Shown: positions 1-13,964 of the stretch, one piece after another
Position numbering within the stretch: position 1 is the stretch's first letter
How the letters are laid out: each line of letters begins with the position of its first letter
Assembly (NCBI GenBank): GCA_004154925.1
Contig: QJNS01000379.1
Coordinates: 1-50,106 of the forward strand
Origin: Monosporascus cannonballus
Lineage: Eukaryota; Ascomycota; Sordariomycetes; Xylariales
Length of the DNA stretch: 50,106 nt
Direction of reading: 5' to 3'
Made by a program: the position numbers and the translations under genes
The notes under the pieces: model-generated
The model's database searches: none
What the model was told of the DNA's origin: nothing
Seen by the model: the letters and a program-made list of their open reading frames with translations, nothing else

Positions 1-547
1 CCCCCCCCCCCCCCCCACCCACACCACCAACCAGAACCCGATCGTGGCATGTTGTTAGTTTGAAGCCAAGATCCCCTCGTGCCCTCAATGCCGTTGTGAG
101 AATGTAGCCCCTATGGGGTGAGGCTGGTAGCCGATCAGCCACCGATCAGCCACCGACCCACCTACTAGTATAAATCCACCATTTGGCAGCTAGTGGGAAA
201 CACCAGATGGAAGTAACCTAATACACTCACTTCTTGGAATATGCTCTGCGACTGGTCGGAGATCACCTCACCCTAGCCCACAGCTACTCATTATCTTACA
301 GCCGTTTCATAAAGAAATTTGATGTGATTGGAGGACTAGGTGTTCCGGACCTTATTCCTTCCAGTGTGCGGGTAGGTCAGTAGGAAGCAACTCAAACGTC
401 ACTACATGCGACTTAGGCATGATGTGTAGACTCCAGAGGAGCCCCTTAATCTATTTACTAGCACTAGGTACCTAAGCTCAAATTGAACCACGCTCCAAAG
501 CCAGCCTCCCCATCAAGGCACACCACCAAGCGTTTGCAAGCCGCGTG
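1..547. other. Non-coding left flank
   Basis: The window opens with a run of 16 C and a short C/A-rich stretch, then normal-composition DNA that forms the 3' flank of the minus-strand membrane-protein gene. I see no ORF with a recognisable product, RNA gene or repeat here. The C run may be a true homopolymer or an assembly artefact at a contig edge. Confidence 0.6.
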
Positions 548-1909
548 CTAAACCCGCTCGAAGTTCTGCTGAATGTGAACTGTCTTCGTCTGATGTCCCA
601 TCTTGAAGCCATCCACTTGTTGTCGGCCTACTCCTTCAAGATTGATCCAGCCGCTGCGGAGACTGTGCCCGCTTTCTTCCGAGGACGGCTTCCGTAGTTT
701 GATTTTGCTGCCGTAGCTCGATAGCTTGGATGTGATGCGGTTGAAGACACCGGTCCGCGCTAGGAGTGGCTTGTAGGTGATTGCGCAGCAGCAGATCACG
801 CTGAACGCCATTTGGACTGTGGCCCAGAGACCCATCATTAATTGATTATCTGCGAGAATGATTAGTCGGCGGTCAGTCTGATTACATGTAGTATTTCAAT
901 CGATACTCACAGATCGTCACGTTGAAGGCCAGTCCGATCTTGATAAACCCAATCATACCAGCCCTATTTCAGGTAGATGTGTTAAAACCGACAGCCATGG
1001 TGCAAGCAAGGGGTCAATATCTATGCGACCACTCAGCACTTACAATCCTGCCAACGCGAAAATGACTGCGAGCTTCCACTTGGTCGATCGACTCGTTTGG
1101 AGCCCGCGCAGCGCGAGTACTGCAAAAACCGCCATGGCAAAGTCGATGAGGGAGTTCGACGTCTCAGTCCCCGCCAGCATCGCCCCCAGGTTGACGCACG
1201 AACCGCCACTTAGCATGGGGCTCCAGGCCTTGTCGATAGGCCGACATTGGAAGATGTTAAATATGAAGCTAATAAGTGAGACGACGATCTGGAGAAGCCC
1301 GAAGACCTTGATCCAGACTGCGAAGGTCTTGTTGACTGCGAAGATACGGTGATAGAGGAAGAGAATGCTAAGCTTTGCGCATAACTGGTTTGGTGGGAAC
1401 ATGAGACTTGCTACCCATATCAACTGGGCCTTCTTGTCAGTAATGCTCCTCGGTCGAACTCAGCATGGCGGCTAGTTAGTCCGCAGATGAACAGACCTTT
1501 AGAACCGCTGACGTCTTCTCCGGACGGAGAGCCAAAATATCTGATTCGCCATTGAGAGAAGGGACAACTAGTTTACACCCCGTTAGCTCTACGATAGCCC
1601 TAAAGAGAACATCAACAGTGAAAGTATCGAATCTGAAGAGTGCCGGAAAACGCGAGGCCCCACACTAAGGCGGGACACTATCAGTTCTCGTAGAAAAGGG
1701 TACGACGCACTAAGAATAAGACACACGACCCAGCCGAGAAAAAAAAGCAATGCTCCTAAAGCTAGCCAGTCCTCTTTGCTGGCTTTGCGCAGGGTCATCC
1801 ACGAGGAGACAAATCGTAATGCTGTGGCCGCGATGCATAATGGTGTAAATATGATAAGGATAACAAAGCCGGCGGATTGTAGAGGATCGTTAAAGAGGTC
1901 GAACGCCAT
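548..1909 (-). CDS. Pth11/SAT4-like seven-helix membrane protein (fungal rhodopsin-domain family)
   Basis: This predicted integral plasma-membrane protein has the architecture of fungal Pth11-like/SAT4 receptors, which are proposed to sense surface or nutrient cues; the ligand is unknown. My model joins five minus-strand exons: 1909-1666, 1567-1497, 1432-1044, 963-911 and 849-548. The sum is 1059 nt (352 aa plus stop) and every junction stays in frame, with a CTAAC branch site in the 1496-1433 intron. The first exon gives a hydrophobic helix (FVILIIFTPLCIAATALRFV) followed by the basic WMTLRKASKEDWLAL segment typical of the family. The third exon carries KAQLIWVASLMF and LCAKLSILFLYHRIF, then a Cys-containing extracellular loop and further helices. 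There is no N-terminal CFEM domain. It is divergent from the transcription factor at 2784. The 1665-1568 intron is the least certain part. Confidence 0.85.
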
Positions 1910-2783
1910 TTTGAGCAGCTAATCACGGCCCTCCGGAGAGTAAGGGGTTGAAGTCGACGTGATTGCCCGTGTGGCCAAAACTCAACGATAGCTCTGTGGG
2001 GAATCCGGCATGGAAAAGGAGACGACAGGTTTACCACGAGGCAGCCTTGGATCTGACCATTATATGGCGGGACGCGAAACCACGTTGAGCATGACGGGCC
2101 GTTCGGGGGAGCTAATATGTTGGCTAGATGATAGAGTAAGCAGCAACGTAGGTAGTAGGACGTGGCTGCCACACAACTGAATCACAGGTCCAGTTCCGCA
2201 GGAAGGCATGTGTATCGGAGCGCATGGTACTAGGACGGCATCGACTGTAACCCAAGCTGGAGTTATGTCACAAAAAAAGACGAGCCGCTTTCGGCTCCCC
2301 ATTGCACCATAAACAAAGCACTCATGAGGCGCAGTACAACTGCTGCATATCCACTGGAATGCTACTCCTCACCGAGATATCCTGGCTCGCGCTGTGATTG
2401 GAGCATGGAAGTATTGTTTTCTGGATCAGCCTGTCTATCCCATACGAAAATGATGCACGATGCATGGGAATGTCTAGGAGTTCCGGCGAAGCGTCTCCTG
2501 GAAGGTCAAAAGTCATGTCGATGTTACAGTGCATGTGCATTCTGGCCTTCCCATGAACATCAGCAGGCTGAGATCAAGCAGGTAGAATTCATCACACACA
2601 GCCTACCTGTAGTACATAGGTCGATTCCATCGCAACGGTTTGTTGGAACTGAAAGAATCTCGATCGAGATGGGTATTTACAACTAAATACTTCTTTAGTC
2701 AGTTTAGTCTGGATACTACTGGTATTCTTCCGTTTGTTTGTCGTCTTGAACTCACCTGCCATTGTGCCCGACTAGCAGCACAG
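1910..2783. promoter_or_regulatory. Shared divergent promoter region
   Basis: This 874-bp interval lies between two genes transcribed away from each other, so it must hold both promoters. Its base composition is normal and it shows no RIP. Short ORFs here have no recognisable product. An ORF upstream of, and in frame with, the transcription factor lacks the family's features, so I do not include it in the gene. I could not identify specific operator sites. Confidence 0.5.
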
Positions 2784-4565
2784 ATGTCAGGCGCATCCTC
2801 GCGTCGCTTTGCATGCGACCGTTGCCAGGCCTCGAAGCAACGTTGTCTGCGTCGCGAAGATAGAGACGCAGAGCGCTGCGATAGATGTACTCAAGCCAAT
2901 GTTCAATGCATTACCACGAGAGCGGCTCCGACTTTTCAGATCTTTAGCTACTCAGGAAAGAAGAGGGCACGCAAGCGATCCCGGTTGGACTCGCCCGAGG
3001 CGCAACGCCCAGTGGGGTCGAATCCCGGCTTTCGGCGTCGTGATCCTAGTCTAGACCAAGATTGCTTACATCCTCCCGTCGACGATGGAGCTGACACGTC
3101 GCCTGCCAATATGCTAATGGATCTGTTCGCTGACACCCCGCCAACGACACGGAAAACATCTGGCATGACCACATTTTCATCCCCTCAAGACATGCCGTCC
3201 GATCACTGGGGTGAACAGCACTTGTCCGTACCTGTCGTGTCAGACAACCTGCCTGGCCTGTCGATGGCGCCGCTTACCCTCAATACCAACTGCGACTTCA
3301 GTTGGGATGTCGAGAACATCATGCTGAACGATTTCGTCTTCCCCGATATGGAGGAACGGTCCACCAGACCGCAGGATAGTAACGAGGGACTGCAAGAAAT
3401 CATTTCCCCGCGAGCTACATGTTTTCCAAGCCAGATCTCGCCACCCCAGCCTCTTCCAAGGAGTGTTTCCATTTCAGAGACGTCGGCCTATATACTGCCG
3501 AGTTTTCCGATTGCAGAAAGAAGCAAGGAGACTGGCCGGGACGATGAGTTTGCAGGCACGCCAGCTGACGCTTTTGGGAAACAGCATCATAAGGCCAAAG
3601 GACGAGGTCTAATTACGGCCAGGGAGACGGAGACGCACGCACAAGCCCTCACGAAACTCAACCTTAGCCTCATAGAGCAACTCGACCACATCAAGGAAGG
3701 GCTCCCGCACGTAACTTTTGGCACGCTCACTCTGCCCATAAACGAGACGGGAACGGCGGTGACACCCCTCGGCAATATCTTGAATGACACGAAAAGGTTT
3801 CTGAATATCCTGACTCGCATGAATGAGTCAACCCGGGGCTCGCGTACAGTTGCATCGTCCCACAAGGCATCCAAGCATAACGTGTCTGCCTACGAGACCC
3901 CTGAAACGCAAAACAGCTCATCGACGGCGAGTTCCTCTTCAAGTGCATATAGCAGTACGGCTTCTTCGTCGCCAGAAAGTGTCGTGTCGCCGGTATCTCC
4001 GGAGCTTATCGGAATCAACACGGGAACTGAACAGCGTCATGATACAACAGTACTACTGTTGATCTTGACCTGCTATATCAATGTGGTCCGGCTCTACGTG
4101 GTCCTGTTTACGCAAACTCTCGACTTCTTGGAAGATGTATCCGCCAGTGAGGATTCGGCGTTCGGCCTGCTTCCAGGGCTTTGTTTCGGCAATTTCCCGA
4201 TTCGTAAGTAGAGCTCACTCGCGGGTCTTTCCGTTCCTGGGTTCAATTGATACGAGACATCGTCTCGCTCACATCTGGACGCAGAATCTAGAAGCCTTCA
4301 GGTAGCCATGCTCATCCAAATCGTAACAAACCTCCTCGAGAAGACGGAGAGTCAGCTGGGCCTGCCCAGTGAGTGCCGGATAAGCTCGCGGGAGCGCCAT
4401 AAGAATTGTGGTTTGATCAGCGATGACGACTTTTCTAGAATGGCCAAGGCAATGATGAAAAGGGAGGAGTATGGGCGGCCCGAAAATGGAAAAGGCGGCA
4501 TCAAAGCGTTGCGCAGATACATTAGAAAAGTGAAGGAGTTATCGAGGGAAAACATGACAACTTAA
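2784..4565 (+). CDS. Zn2Cys6 transcription factor with AflR-type C-terminal domain
   Basis: This is a nuclear DNA-binding regulator of the kind that controls fungal polyketide clusters. Exon 1 is 2784-4203, the intron 4204-4284 (GTAAGT...CGCAG) and exon 2 4285-4565, giving 566 aa. The zinc cluster is complete: Cys11, 14, 21, 32, 35 and 42 in the spacing C-x2-C-x6-C-x10-C-x2-C-x6-C. A basic KKRARKRSR tract follows. The middle is Ser/Pro-rich, with a serine run before the C-terminal region. The last 150 residues (hydrophobic LLLILTCYINVVRLYVVL, then after the intron LQVAMLIQIVTNLL and ESQLGLP) match the aflatoxin-regulatory-protein domain of AflR relatives. ATG 2784 is chosen because it directly precedes the zinc cluster; an in-frame extension to 2640 has no domain. 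Without the transposon island the PKS-NRPS would begin about 1.9 kb downstream, so it is the likely target. Confidence 0.93.
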
Positions 4566-4936
4566 AGATACAACCACTGGCTTATTATTGCCTGTTCAGT
4601 AGGAAATTGCGCGGCAGCCACATACATCATATTAAGATACAAGTTGGTCCCGTAACTAGACCATTGCTGATATTTAGTGCTGAAATACAGATAGTTATAA
4701 TAATGAAACAATTATTATTTAATTACCATTTAACCGAAATAAACGCTTACGTATTAAACATAAAATATGTTAATTATGATATAAGGCACATTTGGCTATA
4801 GGCCATATTGTCCAGGCTGAGGCAAATATTCAGAAAATCATTATACGATATAATTTGCACGCTAGATACTATACCCAGTGTCTTCGAATACGATGACTGA
4901 TCCATGGTTTTTATGGCTAGGATAGATTATACCTCA
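4566..4936. other. 3' flank of the regulator gene, moderately AT-rich
   Basis: I see no gene here. AT content rises towards the retrotransposon, as expected if RIP leaked out of the repeat into flanking unique DNA, although 4800-4936 is closer to normal composition. It ends at the copia target-site duplication. Confidence 0.6.
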
Positions 4937-4941
4937 GTTCC
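4937..4941. repeat. Target-site duplication GTTCC, left copy
   Basis: GTTCC lies directly before the 5' LTR, and the identical five bases follow the 3' LTR at 24401-24405. This fixes the outer limits of the copia insertion. Confidence 0.85.
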
Positions 4942-5180
4942 TGTCAGACCCAGCTGAAGTCGATCAAACAGCTAGGCCTTGGCTTAGTTTGATCACCGAC
5001 TGAAATAAGGCGACTTTATGCACCCCCGGTATCTTTTCCTCTTAACTACAGCTATATTTACGTATATAAAAGAAGGATTCGTTACCTTCACCCTTTAACT
5101 AGGACCTTCTAAAGGTTATGCAACTTTTAATATATTTTTTCTTCAATTATATGCTTCTATATATAATACAAGGTCTCATA
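4942..5180 (+). repeat. Copia 5' LTR (239 bp)
   Basis: It begins TGTCAGACC and ends GGTCTCATA, so the termini are imperfect inverted repeats. It aligns along its whole length with 24162-24400, with differences mostly C/T or G/A as RIP would leave. Confidence 0.9.
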
Positions 5181-7629
5181 TTTATAAACCCGGTCCGCAT
5201 TTTTTTCTAGCCGCGCTTTAATACATTTGTTATATATGTTCTGTTAAAGTTATTCGGAACCTTGTTATTTCTTTTGCGGTATATTTATTGCTCCGTTATT
5301 AAAAATATCTATCGCCTAATTGTTACGTTTTTAGTTATCTCAGCCCGCTTATTTTTTGCATTACTTTTGAAATTACAGTTGCTTAATTAAACCTTAACGA
5401 ATCCTTTTTAGGATGCGTTCCTAAGTATTTATTTAGGAAAAGGACCCTTAAAAATTATAACGCTTTCGAATTTTATGTCAGTACGAAAGCTGCCATATTA
5501 TAAATATATATTAACCTTAACGTAACCCAAACATTATTTTTATTAACGATACGGATTTTTTCTAAACCTTATTATTTCCAAAATGAAATAACTAATAAAT
5601 ATGTCCTAAATAGCCCAAATTGTTCGAAATTCGAAAGGGCCCTAAAGGTATATAACAGGAAATAGTCCTTATATATTGTTTAAAAAAAGGTATTCGCTAA
5701 AGTTCGTAGGTTGTTAAATTAATCCGTTTATTTTAATTATTATTAGGTATATTAAAAAAAGGTTACGTTCAGAAAAAAGTTAATTATTTTAAAAACTAAA
5801 TTTAAACTTAATAATAACATTCGAATTTACGAAATTAACGTTCAATAAAAACAAATATTAAAAATTTATAAAATTTAAATAAATACTTAATTATTTATAT
5901 ATTGGAAAATATATATTAAAGCTGCGGAATTTTAATTTCCGACCGTTATAAATTATTACGGCCATTTTAATTTCCTAAAAGTTATTAACGCCTTTTTACT
6001 CGATTTTTTTATTATTTAAAAAGCTAAGGTAAAAAAAGCCATATTCGAAAGTAAAAATCTTATTAAACTTTTACCCGTACAAAAGTTCGTAAAACGGTTT
6101 CGAAACCATATAAGATTACGGAAAGCTTAAGGCATTACCGTAAAACAATTATTACGAAAAACATTCGATATTTCCCTAAATAGAAAAACTCCTAATTAAA
6201 CGGGTATACCTTTAAATAACCGAAATAATAACAACCGGAACAATAATAACCGGAATAACGGCGGCGGTAATAATAATAACCGCCTTACGCCAAAATATTA
6301 TTATAAAGAAAAATACTTTTTTAAGAATTGCTCTTATATTAACGAAAGCGTTAAACCCGATAGGTAGAACGAAATTTCTGAAATGAGGAAAAAAATAAAT
6401 AAGCATATTTCGATAATTCCTTTTTAGCAAAGCAAAAAATTAAACGTTTATAATAAGAAAATAAACTATAAACTTTTTAATTAACTTTAACGCTTTTCGT
6501 AATAAAACTTTTTATAAGCCTATAAGCTAACGGTATTATCATCGGATATAACTTAAAAAGATTTATTTTGCTGGATATTTATTCCGATTTCCATGTAGGA
6601 AATTGTAGAATTAATTTTCTTAATTTATATTTACCGAAAGTTAATAAAAAGTTCTTAGCCGGAAAAAAATATCTCGATATCGTAGACAAAGGTATACGAA
6701 AAACTACGTTTATTATATCATTAAAAAGATTTAACACCTTTTTTAAAAAATTATTTATATATCTTTAAAATACATATTAATTTAGCCTTATATAAATTAT
6801 TTTAACAAACTGTGATTTATTGGAATGATAAGACTAACGTTATATATTATAAAGCGTTAAGAACGAAAATAACGAAAGTTAATTAAATCGAACGCTAACT
6901 TATTATGTATCATATTAAAATAATACCGAAAAACGACGACGACGATATTGCTTTAATAGCTTTTGCAATAATTAAAAGGCTTATAATTACCGTTCCGGAA
7001 AACGAAGAAAATTTAAAGAATAAAATTATCCATAAAAACGAAAACGAAAATTTCGTTTCGGAACATTTAATTTAGGAATTCCTACTTTCTAAGTTAATTT
7101 TATAGCAAAAACTTTATGGCAATAATTCCAGGTTTCTTTTAAAGCCCTTAAAGAAATATTACGTTATAATATTAAAAATTTATATATTTAGGTTTACGTA
7201 CTTTCGAAAAGATAATATAAACAGTTATCAGAACGAAGATTTATTTGCTCTTAACAATTTAATATCAGGATTATTAGGTCGTTAAGGCGCGGAAAAAAAT
7301 ATTATAACGGTAATTAATTAAGGAAACCAAATTTTTTAATACGATATATTCTAATTTTTTCGAATTTAAAGACGTTTTTGTTAAACGTACAAAAGCGTTA
7401 ATTATTATTTATTCAATTATTAAAATTAAAATTAATTATACCTCAAGGCAAAAAAAATCTATTTTAACCGTTTTAATAAATATAGTAATTTTCCGTAAAA
7501 ATATTTTTATATTAAAGTTAAAACAATTTTATTAAACGGGAAACCGTTTTTCAGGAATAAATTTCGAAAATAGCTTTTTAATATAAGTATATTTTATAAA
7601 CTTTTGCCTCTATATATTAAGAAATTTAT

Positions 7630-8016
7630 TGTTACAACCCAAGCCAGCTGGGCCTGCGAAAACGGTCCAGCCAAGATCACAAAGTTACGTTAGTTCAGAG
7701 TCACGTAAGCAGTGCTTAGCGGGTTTTAACTGAGTACGACTAAATAATACTAAGTAATTATTTAGCAGGGTATTACTAAGCAGAGATAAGTAATAATAAA
7801 GGGATTAAGATATATACGTTTATTATCTCCATAATTTAAATAGTACTAATTTGCAATATTTATTAATATTAATCGTTTGTAATACGTTTTTGCGTTTTGG
7901 TATTAAGAGATGTGGTACGATTATTATATTTATTATTTAGATTTCTACGATATTCTTATTAATATAAACCTGTTAATTTAAGGTTTAATGATTGGTTAAA
8001 CCATATAGCCGTTATA
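7630..8016 (+). repeat. Gypsy-1 5' LTR (387 bp)
   Basis: It matches 13965-14351 end to end apart from RIP-type transitions, and shares its last ~200 bp with the LTRs at 17303, 23642, 38470 and 49267. Confidence 0.9.
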
Positions 8017-8099
8017 TGTTATAAGCTTTTATTTAATAGTACTGTTAGAGTTTGAGCAATATTTAATATTGTCAAAATATCAACCAATATTTAGAAAAT

Positions 8100-11000
8100 A
8101 TTTACTTAATAATTTTAAGTTCGAATTCGGAAGTTAAAGAAAAAAGTTCGATAATTTAAGGTTACGTTACTTATCCAAACCTTTTTCGTCCGTATAAAGC
8201 CTAAAAAGCCGGAACCTTATAATGAAAAAAGCAACCTTTAAAATTTTTTAATTTAAGTACAAATTTATTTTCGTTTCCTAGACTTTAATAATTTAGCGGA
8301 TATGGTCCTAGTAATAAGAATATACCTAATAAAAAATATTGTTAATTAATTTGAATCTATTATAAAAATTTTTTAAAATTAAAAAAATTCAAGAAGACGG
8401 ACTTTATTAACAAAATCTTTTTACTTTATATCAATTTCGAAAATAAAGTATATAATAATGTCGGTAATTTAGATAAAAAATAATTTACGGCTTAATAATT
8501 TTTATAATTCGGATAAAAAAAATCCGTATCTAAGTATGCCGTAATTTTTAAAGGTTTTACAGCTAAGGCAGGATAAGAAAATAACAAGGCCGACGTCCTT
8601 ATCAATATGTTTTATAAAAAGTTAAAAAATAATATAAAAGATAAAATTATTCGGATTAAATAATTAGTTATTTTGGGCCGGTATATTACAAAGAAAATTA
8701 AAATCGATAATCAACAATTTCAAAAATAATAAAAAAAAAGGATAATATGCCTTACGTTCGAGATATAATAAATTTAACCAAAGGAAAAAACGAAATGTAC
8801 TTTTTATTTTTTATGGAACGGTAATCGGACTTATGGAATTTGGCGTTATTTATAAATAAAATTAAAGCCAAACTAAATACTTTAATTATAATAAAATAAG
8901 ATATAAAATTTATAAATATAAAAAGCTTAAGAAAGTACGGCAAAATAATTAGACCCTTATATCGGAAAAATAATCCAGGAATAATTAAAAAACAATAATA
9001 AAATTATTAATATAATTTAAACTAAATACATTTTAAGTTTATAATAAAAGGTTTAATAAGGATTATTACGATAAAAAATCCAACAAAAAATGCGGAAAAT
9101 TAAAACACTAACTTAATAAGTATTATAAACATAATAAGAAATATTATAAAAATAATTACATAAATACCAGAATTAAATTAAAACAATCTATTCCGGAATA
9201 TGTGATTAATATAACAAAATGTACATTATATATTGTCGACGACAAAAATAACCCGGTTACTAGAAATCAAAATAATATATTTACGAACAAATTATCTGTA
9301 TTTATTATAAAGGATTCGATTTTTTAAATCGTATTAAAAATAATAAAAATAATAAATAATAATATTAATAATTTCGAACCATAATTTTAGGAAATATTTA
9401 ATAATTAGCCGAAATAAAAAGTTAACTTGAAAAAAATAATATTTATAAAAAACCCCTTTTGTTATTATAAATAATATAATTATTAAATAGAAAAAAGGTT
9501 AATTTAACGTATAATAAAAATATTATTAAAAGGTTATTACAGATTTTTATTTTTAATTAATATTTATTATAAATCTTTATAAAAAAAGCATTAAAAAATA
9601 TACGTTAATGTATAAGAAATTTTTAGAACGATAGTTAGAACGATATATAATGAAATACAGTTGTTAATATAAAAAAGCAATTTATTTAATAAGGAAAAAA
9701 ATTATAAAAAACTTAAAAATAATTAATACTATTAAAAGGATATAATACGCCGGTAATAACGATAAATATAATAACTTAATACGTTAAATAAACAATATAA
9801 GTAAAATTCGATGAATTTAAATAAAAATTAAAACAAAAGGTTATTTATAAAAAAGTTATAAAATAACGAAACCCAAAAAGATTAAAAGGAATGCCTTAAA
9901 AAGGCTTTAAACGTAATAATAAAAGATGTTAATAACTTTATTATTTTGGATATATAAATTGGAACGTATTGGTATACCGAAATAAAAAATTAAAAAGTTT
10001 TAAGCAAAGATTATATTATACTAAATATAATTAATAAATTTAAATTATTATAGAAATATAAATTAAAATTTTATATAACAATAAATACCGAAAATTAAGA
10101 ATTTGTTTATGATAATAAAATGATCATACGCGAAATTAATTATTTTGAGATTTTTATTAAAAAACGATACCAAATAATTTATTTTAATATCGTTTTATCT
10201 GAGAATTACGATATAATCTTTGGATTATTACGGATACATTAGTACGAAATTTTAATTAATGACGGAATTAGGAAAATAAAATTTATTTTTTTTATTATAA
10301 AAAAAGTTAAATTTTAATATTTGATTAATAAAAATAATAAATGTAAATATAAGAATAAAATAAAAACCTTATTATCTAAAAAATAAGATATAAAAACAAG
10401 ATCCGGTATTAAAAAAATATAACGTATTATTATTATCAAAATAGAATTAAATAATTAAATAATAATGTAAAATAATAAAAATATTAACTTTAAAAATTAA
10501 AAAATGTAATTAATATATTATTATAATATTATAACTACGAATAGTTTTTTAGGAGGAAATTTAATACGAAATTACCTAAATATAATAAATAAAATTATAA
10601 CATAATTTTTTAAAAAGGATTTTCGATAAAATTTTACCTTATTTATATTTTTAACCAAAATGCGTTACTTACTTTTAAAAAATATCTGGAAAATTAATTA
10701 TAAAAAGGATAAATTCGATTTTCGAAGTTATTAACAAATTACTTAATATTTTTCGTATATAACAAAATAAGAAATTATAATTTATATTTAATTATTAATT
10801 ATTAAACGATATTATTATTAAAATTTAAATATTATTACTTTTAAATACGGAAATAAAAAACCGATTTTATAAAGTTAAATAATTTATAATATTTAATTTT
10901 AACAATAAATATAACCTTATTAAAATTATAAAAAATACAAATAGAAAATAACTTTTAAAACGAAATACGGATTATGTAAATATTCAGTTATATTAATGGG

Positions 11001-13450
11001 ATTTACGAACGTACCAGTAATTTTTTAACGAATAATTAATTACGTATTACGAAAATATCTTGATATTTTCGACGTTTATTATTTTGACGATATTTTTATT
11101 CGTTTAAAAACAAAAAAAATATATATAAAATACGTTTATAAAATCTTTTAAATTTTATAAAACGTAAGGTTATTTATTAACGTAAAGAAAAGTTAGTTTT
11201 ATATATAGGAAATAAAATATCTGGGATATATTATTATCTTAAAATATATTAGGATAAATTTTAAAAAAATTACTATAATTATAAAATAACAAACGTTAAT
11301 AACGGTTAAAAAGATATAAGCATTTTTTAGATTTGCTAATTATTATAGGAAATTTATTCGAAATTTTAACAAAATAATTATATTTTTAACGAATTTTATG
11401 AAAAAAGCAATTTAAATAAACGCCAAATACGGATAAAATATTTTCAGATATTAAGGATACGATTATTAACGAATTAATATTAATTATATACGATTTAAAC
11501 CGTTCTTTAAATTAAAAATCGATATTTTAAATCACGCATTAAACGTACTAATCGGATAACGAAATAATTAAGGTAAATTATATTTTATCGTATTTTTTCG
11601 TTTAAGCTAAAAAAAGCTAAATTTAATTACGATATTCCAAATAAGGAATTTATGGGTATTATTATAGTATTTTAAATGTTTAAGTACTTTTTAAAGGGAA
11701 ATTTATACCAGGTTAAAGTTTATACGAATTATTAAAATTTTACCCGATTTATTACGATTAAAACGTTTATAGGACGATAATTAAGATATACAAAAAAAAT
11801 TGGCAAATTTCGATTTCGTTATTATTTATCAACAATAATTAAAAAATGGTAAAATAAATATTTTAAGTAAATAACTAAATCTTAAAAACAAATTGGTCAA
11901 AATTAGCTATATAATTTTCGATATTACCATAAAACGATATTAATATTTACGACGGATTACGATAATTGGAGCAGTACTTTTCGATATACATTAAAAAATT
12001 CAATAATATAATAATAATTTTTTAAGAAAATAAAAAACAAATAAGATATAAATATTAAAAAAATACCAAAAGGATTTAGTACGAAAAATATACGAATATT
12101 AATTATATAAATACTTAAGGATTCATAAAACCTTAAAAAGTTTTTAACGTATATATTTTTTTCTTAGAATAAAATTAACGGTATAAAAAATTATACGGTA
12201 ATGCGATATTTGCGTTAAAGCAAAGGTTCGACGATATAAACTATACGAAAAGTTATAGCTATTATTTGTCCTAAAGCGATTATTGTATTCCATTATATTT
12301 TATTTTATTAATAACTTTTCTATATTAAAAAATTTAATTATAAAAATATATTATAATAGCATTTTCGTTATCGTCGACCGATTTACGAAATTTTCTTATT
12401 TTTTATTATATTACGAAAATATAAACGCCGAATAACTGGCATATATCTTTTAAACATAATTTTAATATATATAGATTATTAATAAAAATCATTTTAAATA
12501 AAATATTGATATTTATATTTAAATGTTAGCAAAGTCTTATAGTACAGATTAATTTAAACCATAAATTATTTAACGTATTTAAACCTTAGATAAATAAATA
12601 AATAAAACGAATAAATTACATTTTAAAAACTTATTTACGATATTATATTAATTGTAAATAAAATAATTAGATTAAGAAATTGCTAATTATATAATTAGTT
12701 TATAATATTAATTATTGCGAAAATATTAGGATAATATTTATAAATATAAATTTTGGTTTTATTTCAAAAGTTTATAAAAAAATATATAATAACGGTTTAA
12801 TTAATATCAAAATAACTTTTACATTAAAATAATTATAATAATTATATTAAGAAATAAACATAAAATTAAAATTCGTATAAAAATAAATAAATAAATATTA
12901 TAACCAGAAAAAGTTAAAAAAATTAATTTTCGAAAAAGAAAAAATAATTTTCTTTATTACAAAAAATATTTAAATAAAACGATTAAGTAAACATTTCGAT
13001 TTCAAATATATCGGTCTATATAAAATTACTAAAAAAGGTTAAGAAAATTATTATTAATTAGTATTTTTATTAAAAAATACAATTTTATTTAATTTTTTAT
13101 GTTTTTTTATTCAAATTAATATAGGATACAATTAAAATATATATGGCATAAAACGATATAAAACTAAAAGATAAATAAATATATAAAATGGAAAAGATTT
13201 TCGATATATAAAAACAGAACGGATTTATTTAATACCTAATTACATGGAAAAAATATTCAAATTCCGAAAATACCTAAGAATCCGTTAAAAACGTTATTGG
13301 CGCCTAACGCTTATTAAAAAAAAATTTACCAACAATAACGGAATTACCAGATATAATTATGTTCTAATTAACGTTTTCCAGCAGCTAGGTAATGCCGAAT
13401 AGCTTAAAAAAAAGCTAAGGCGGTTAAGGAAACCTCGGTATTGGTCTGCT
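8100..13450 (+). pseudogene. Gypsy-1 gag-pol remnant
   Basis: This is the degraded Ty3/gypsy polyprotein. Readable landmarks are the RT catalytic motif YFDDIF at 11080-11097, with both aspartates intact; a downstream KSQFYI/KYLGYII-like segment; an RNase H end, LANFDFVII, near 11800; an integrase zinc-binding CDIC followed by VKAKVRRYK at 12202; and the integrase core IFVIVDRFTKFSYF at 12361, with its aspartate at 12376. Stop codons interrupt all frames. The order RT-RNase H-integrase separates gypsy from copia. The 3' part (about 13280-13600) is less AT-rich. Confidence 0.88.
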
Positions 13451-13639
13451 CCTAACGTTCCTGCTTTTTTAATTCCTTTAGCAATTACAATTCTTACTGT
13501 ACCATTTTAACCCCTTTCGAACGAAAAAACGTTTTCTGTTTTCGAAAACGGATTAATTACGTAATGGCCTTATTTATTTCCCGTTAATAGCGTTTTTGCA
13601 ATTCTAAGCAATATTTTTCCGTTAATATCTTTTTGCATT

Positions 13640-13846
13640 TTAAACGTTAATTTTTGGTACGAATATTTTTAAGGAGGATAAGGGAACGCCGTTATTATCG
13701 TAGGAATAATTACGTTTAATACATACCTTACATTTGGAAACGTTTTTTATTATTTCGCACTTCCAGCCTTTAAAAGAATATAAAAAATACGGCATAATTT
13801 CAAAACTGAAATCGTTAAAAATAAAAAGCAGGTTTTGACGTCGCAT
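13640..13846 (-). pseudogene. Antisense cysteine-motif ORF inside gypsy-1 3' end
   Basis: A 68-codon ORF runs antisense to the retrotransposon, its ATG 118 bp inside the 3' LTR. It contains WKCEI, SKCKVCIKR and a YSYDNNG stretch, consistent with a small Cys-x2-Cys protein that has lost some Cys codons to Tyr. The same layout recurs in the other gypsy copies at 17742 and 49753. It may be a relic of an element-borne accessory gene; its function is unknown. Confidence 0.5.
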
Positions 13847-13964
13847 AATAAACGAAAAAACCTAACGACAGTTTTTAATAACGTAAGCCGATATCTTAAA
13901 AGGAAAAGGCTTACCAGAAAGAAAAGAAAAATCTTAAGGGCAAAATTTAAGGAAAAAAAGATTA

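Noticed and set aside
2640..2783. N-terminal extension of the transcription factor
   Set aside because: The first 48 codons have no domain, and the zinc cluster begins right after the ATG at 2784.
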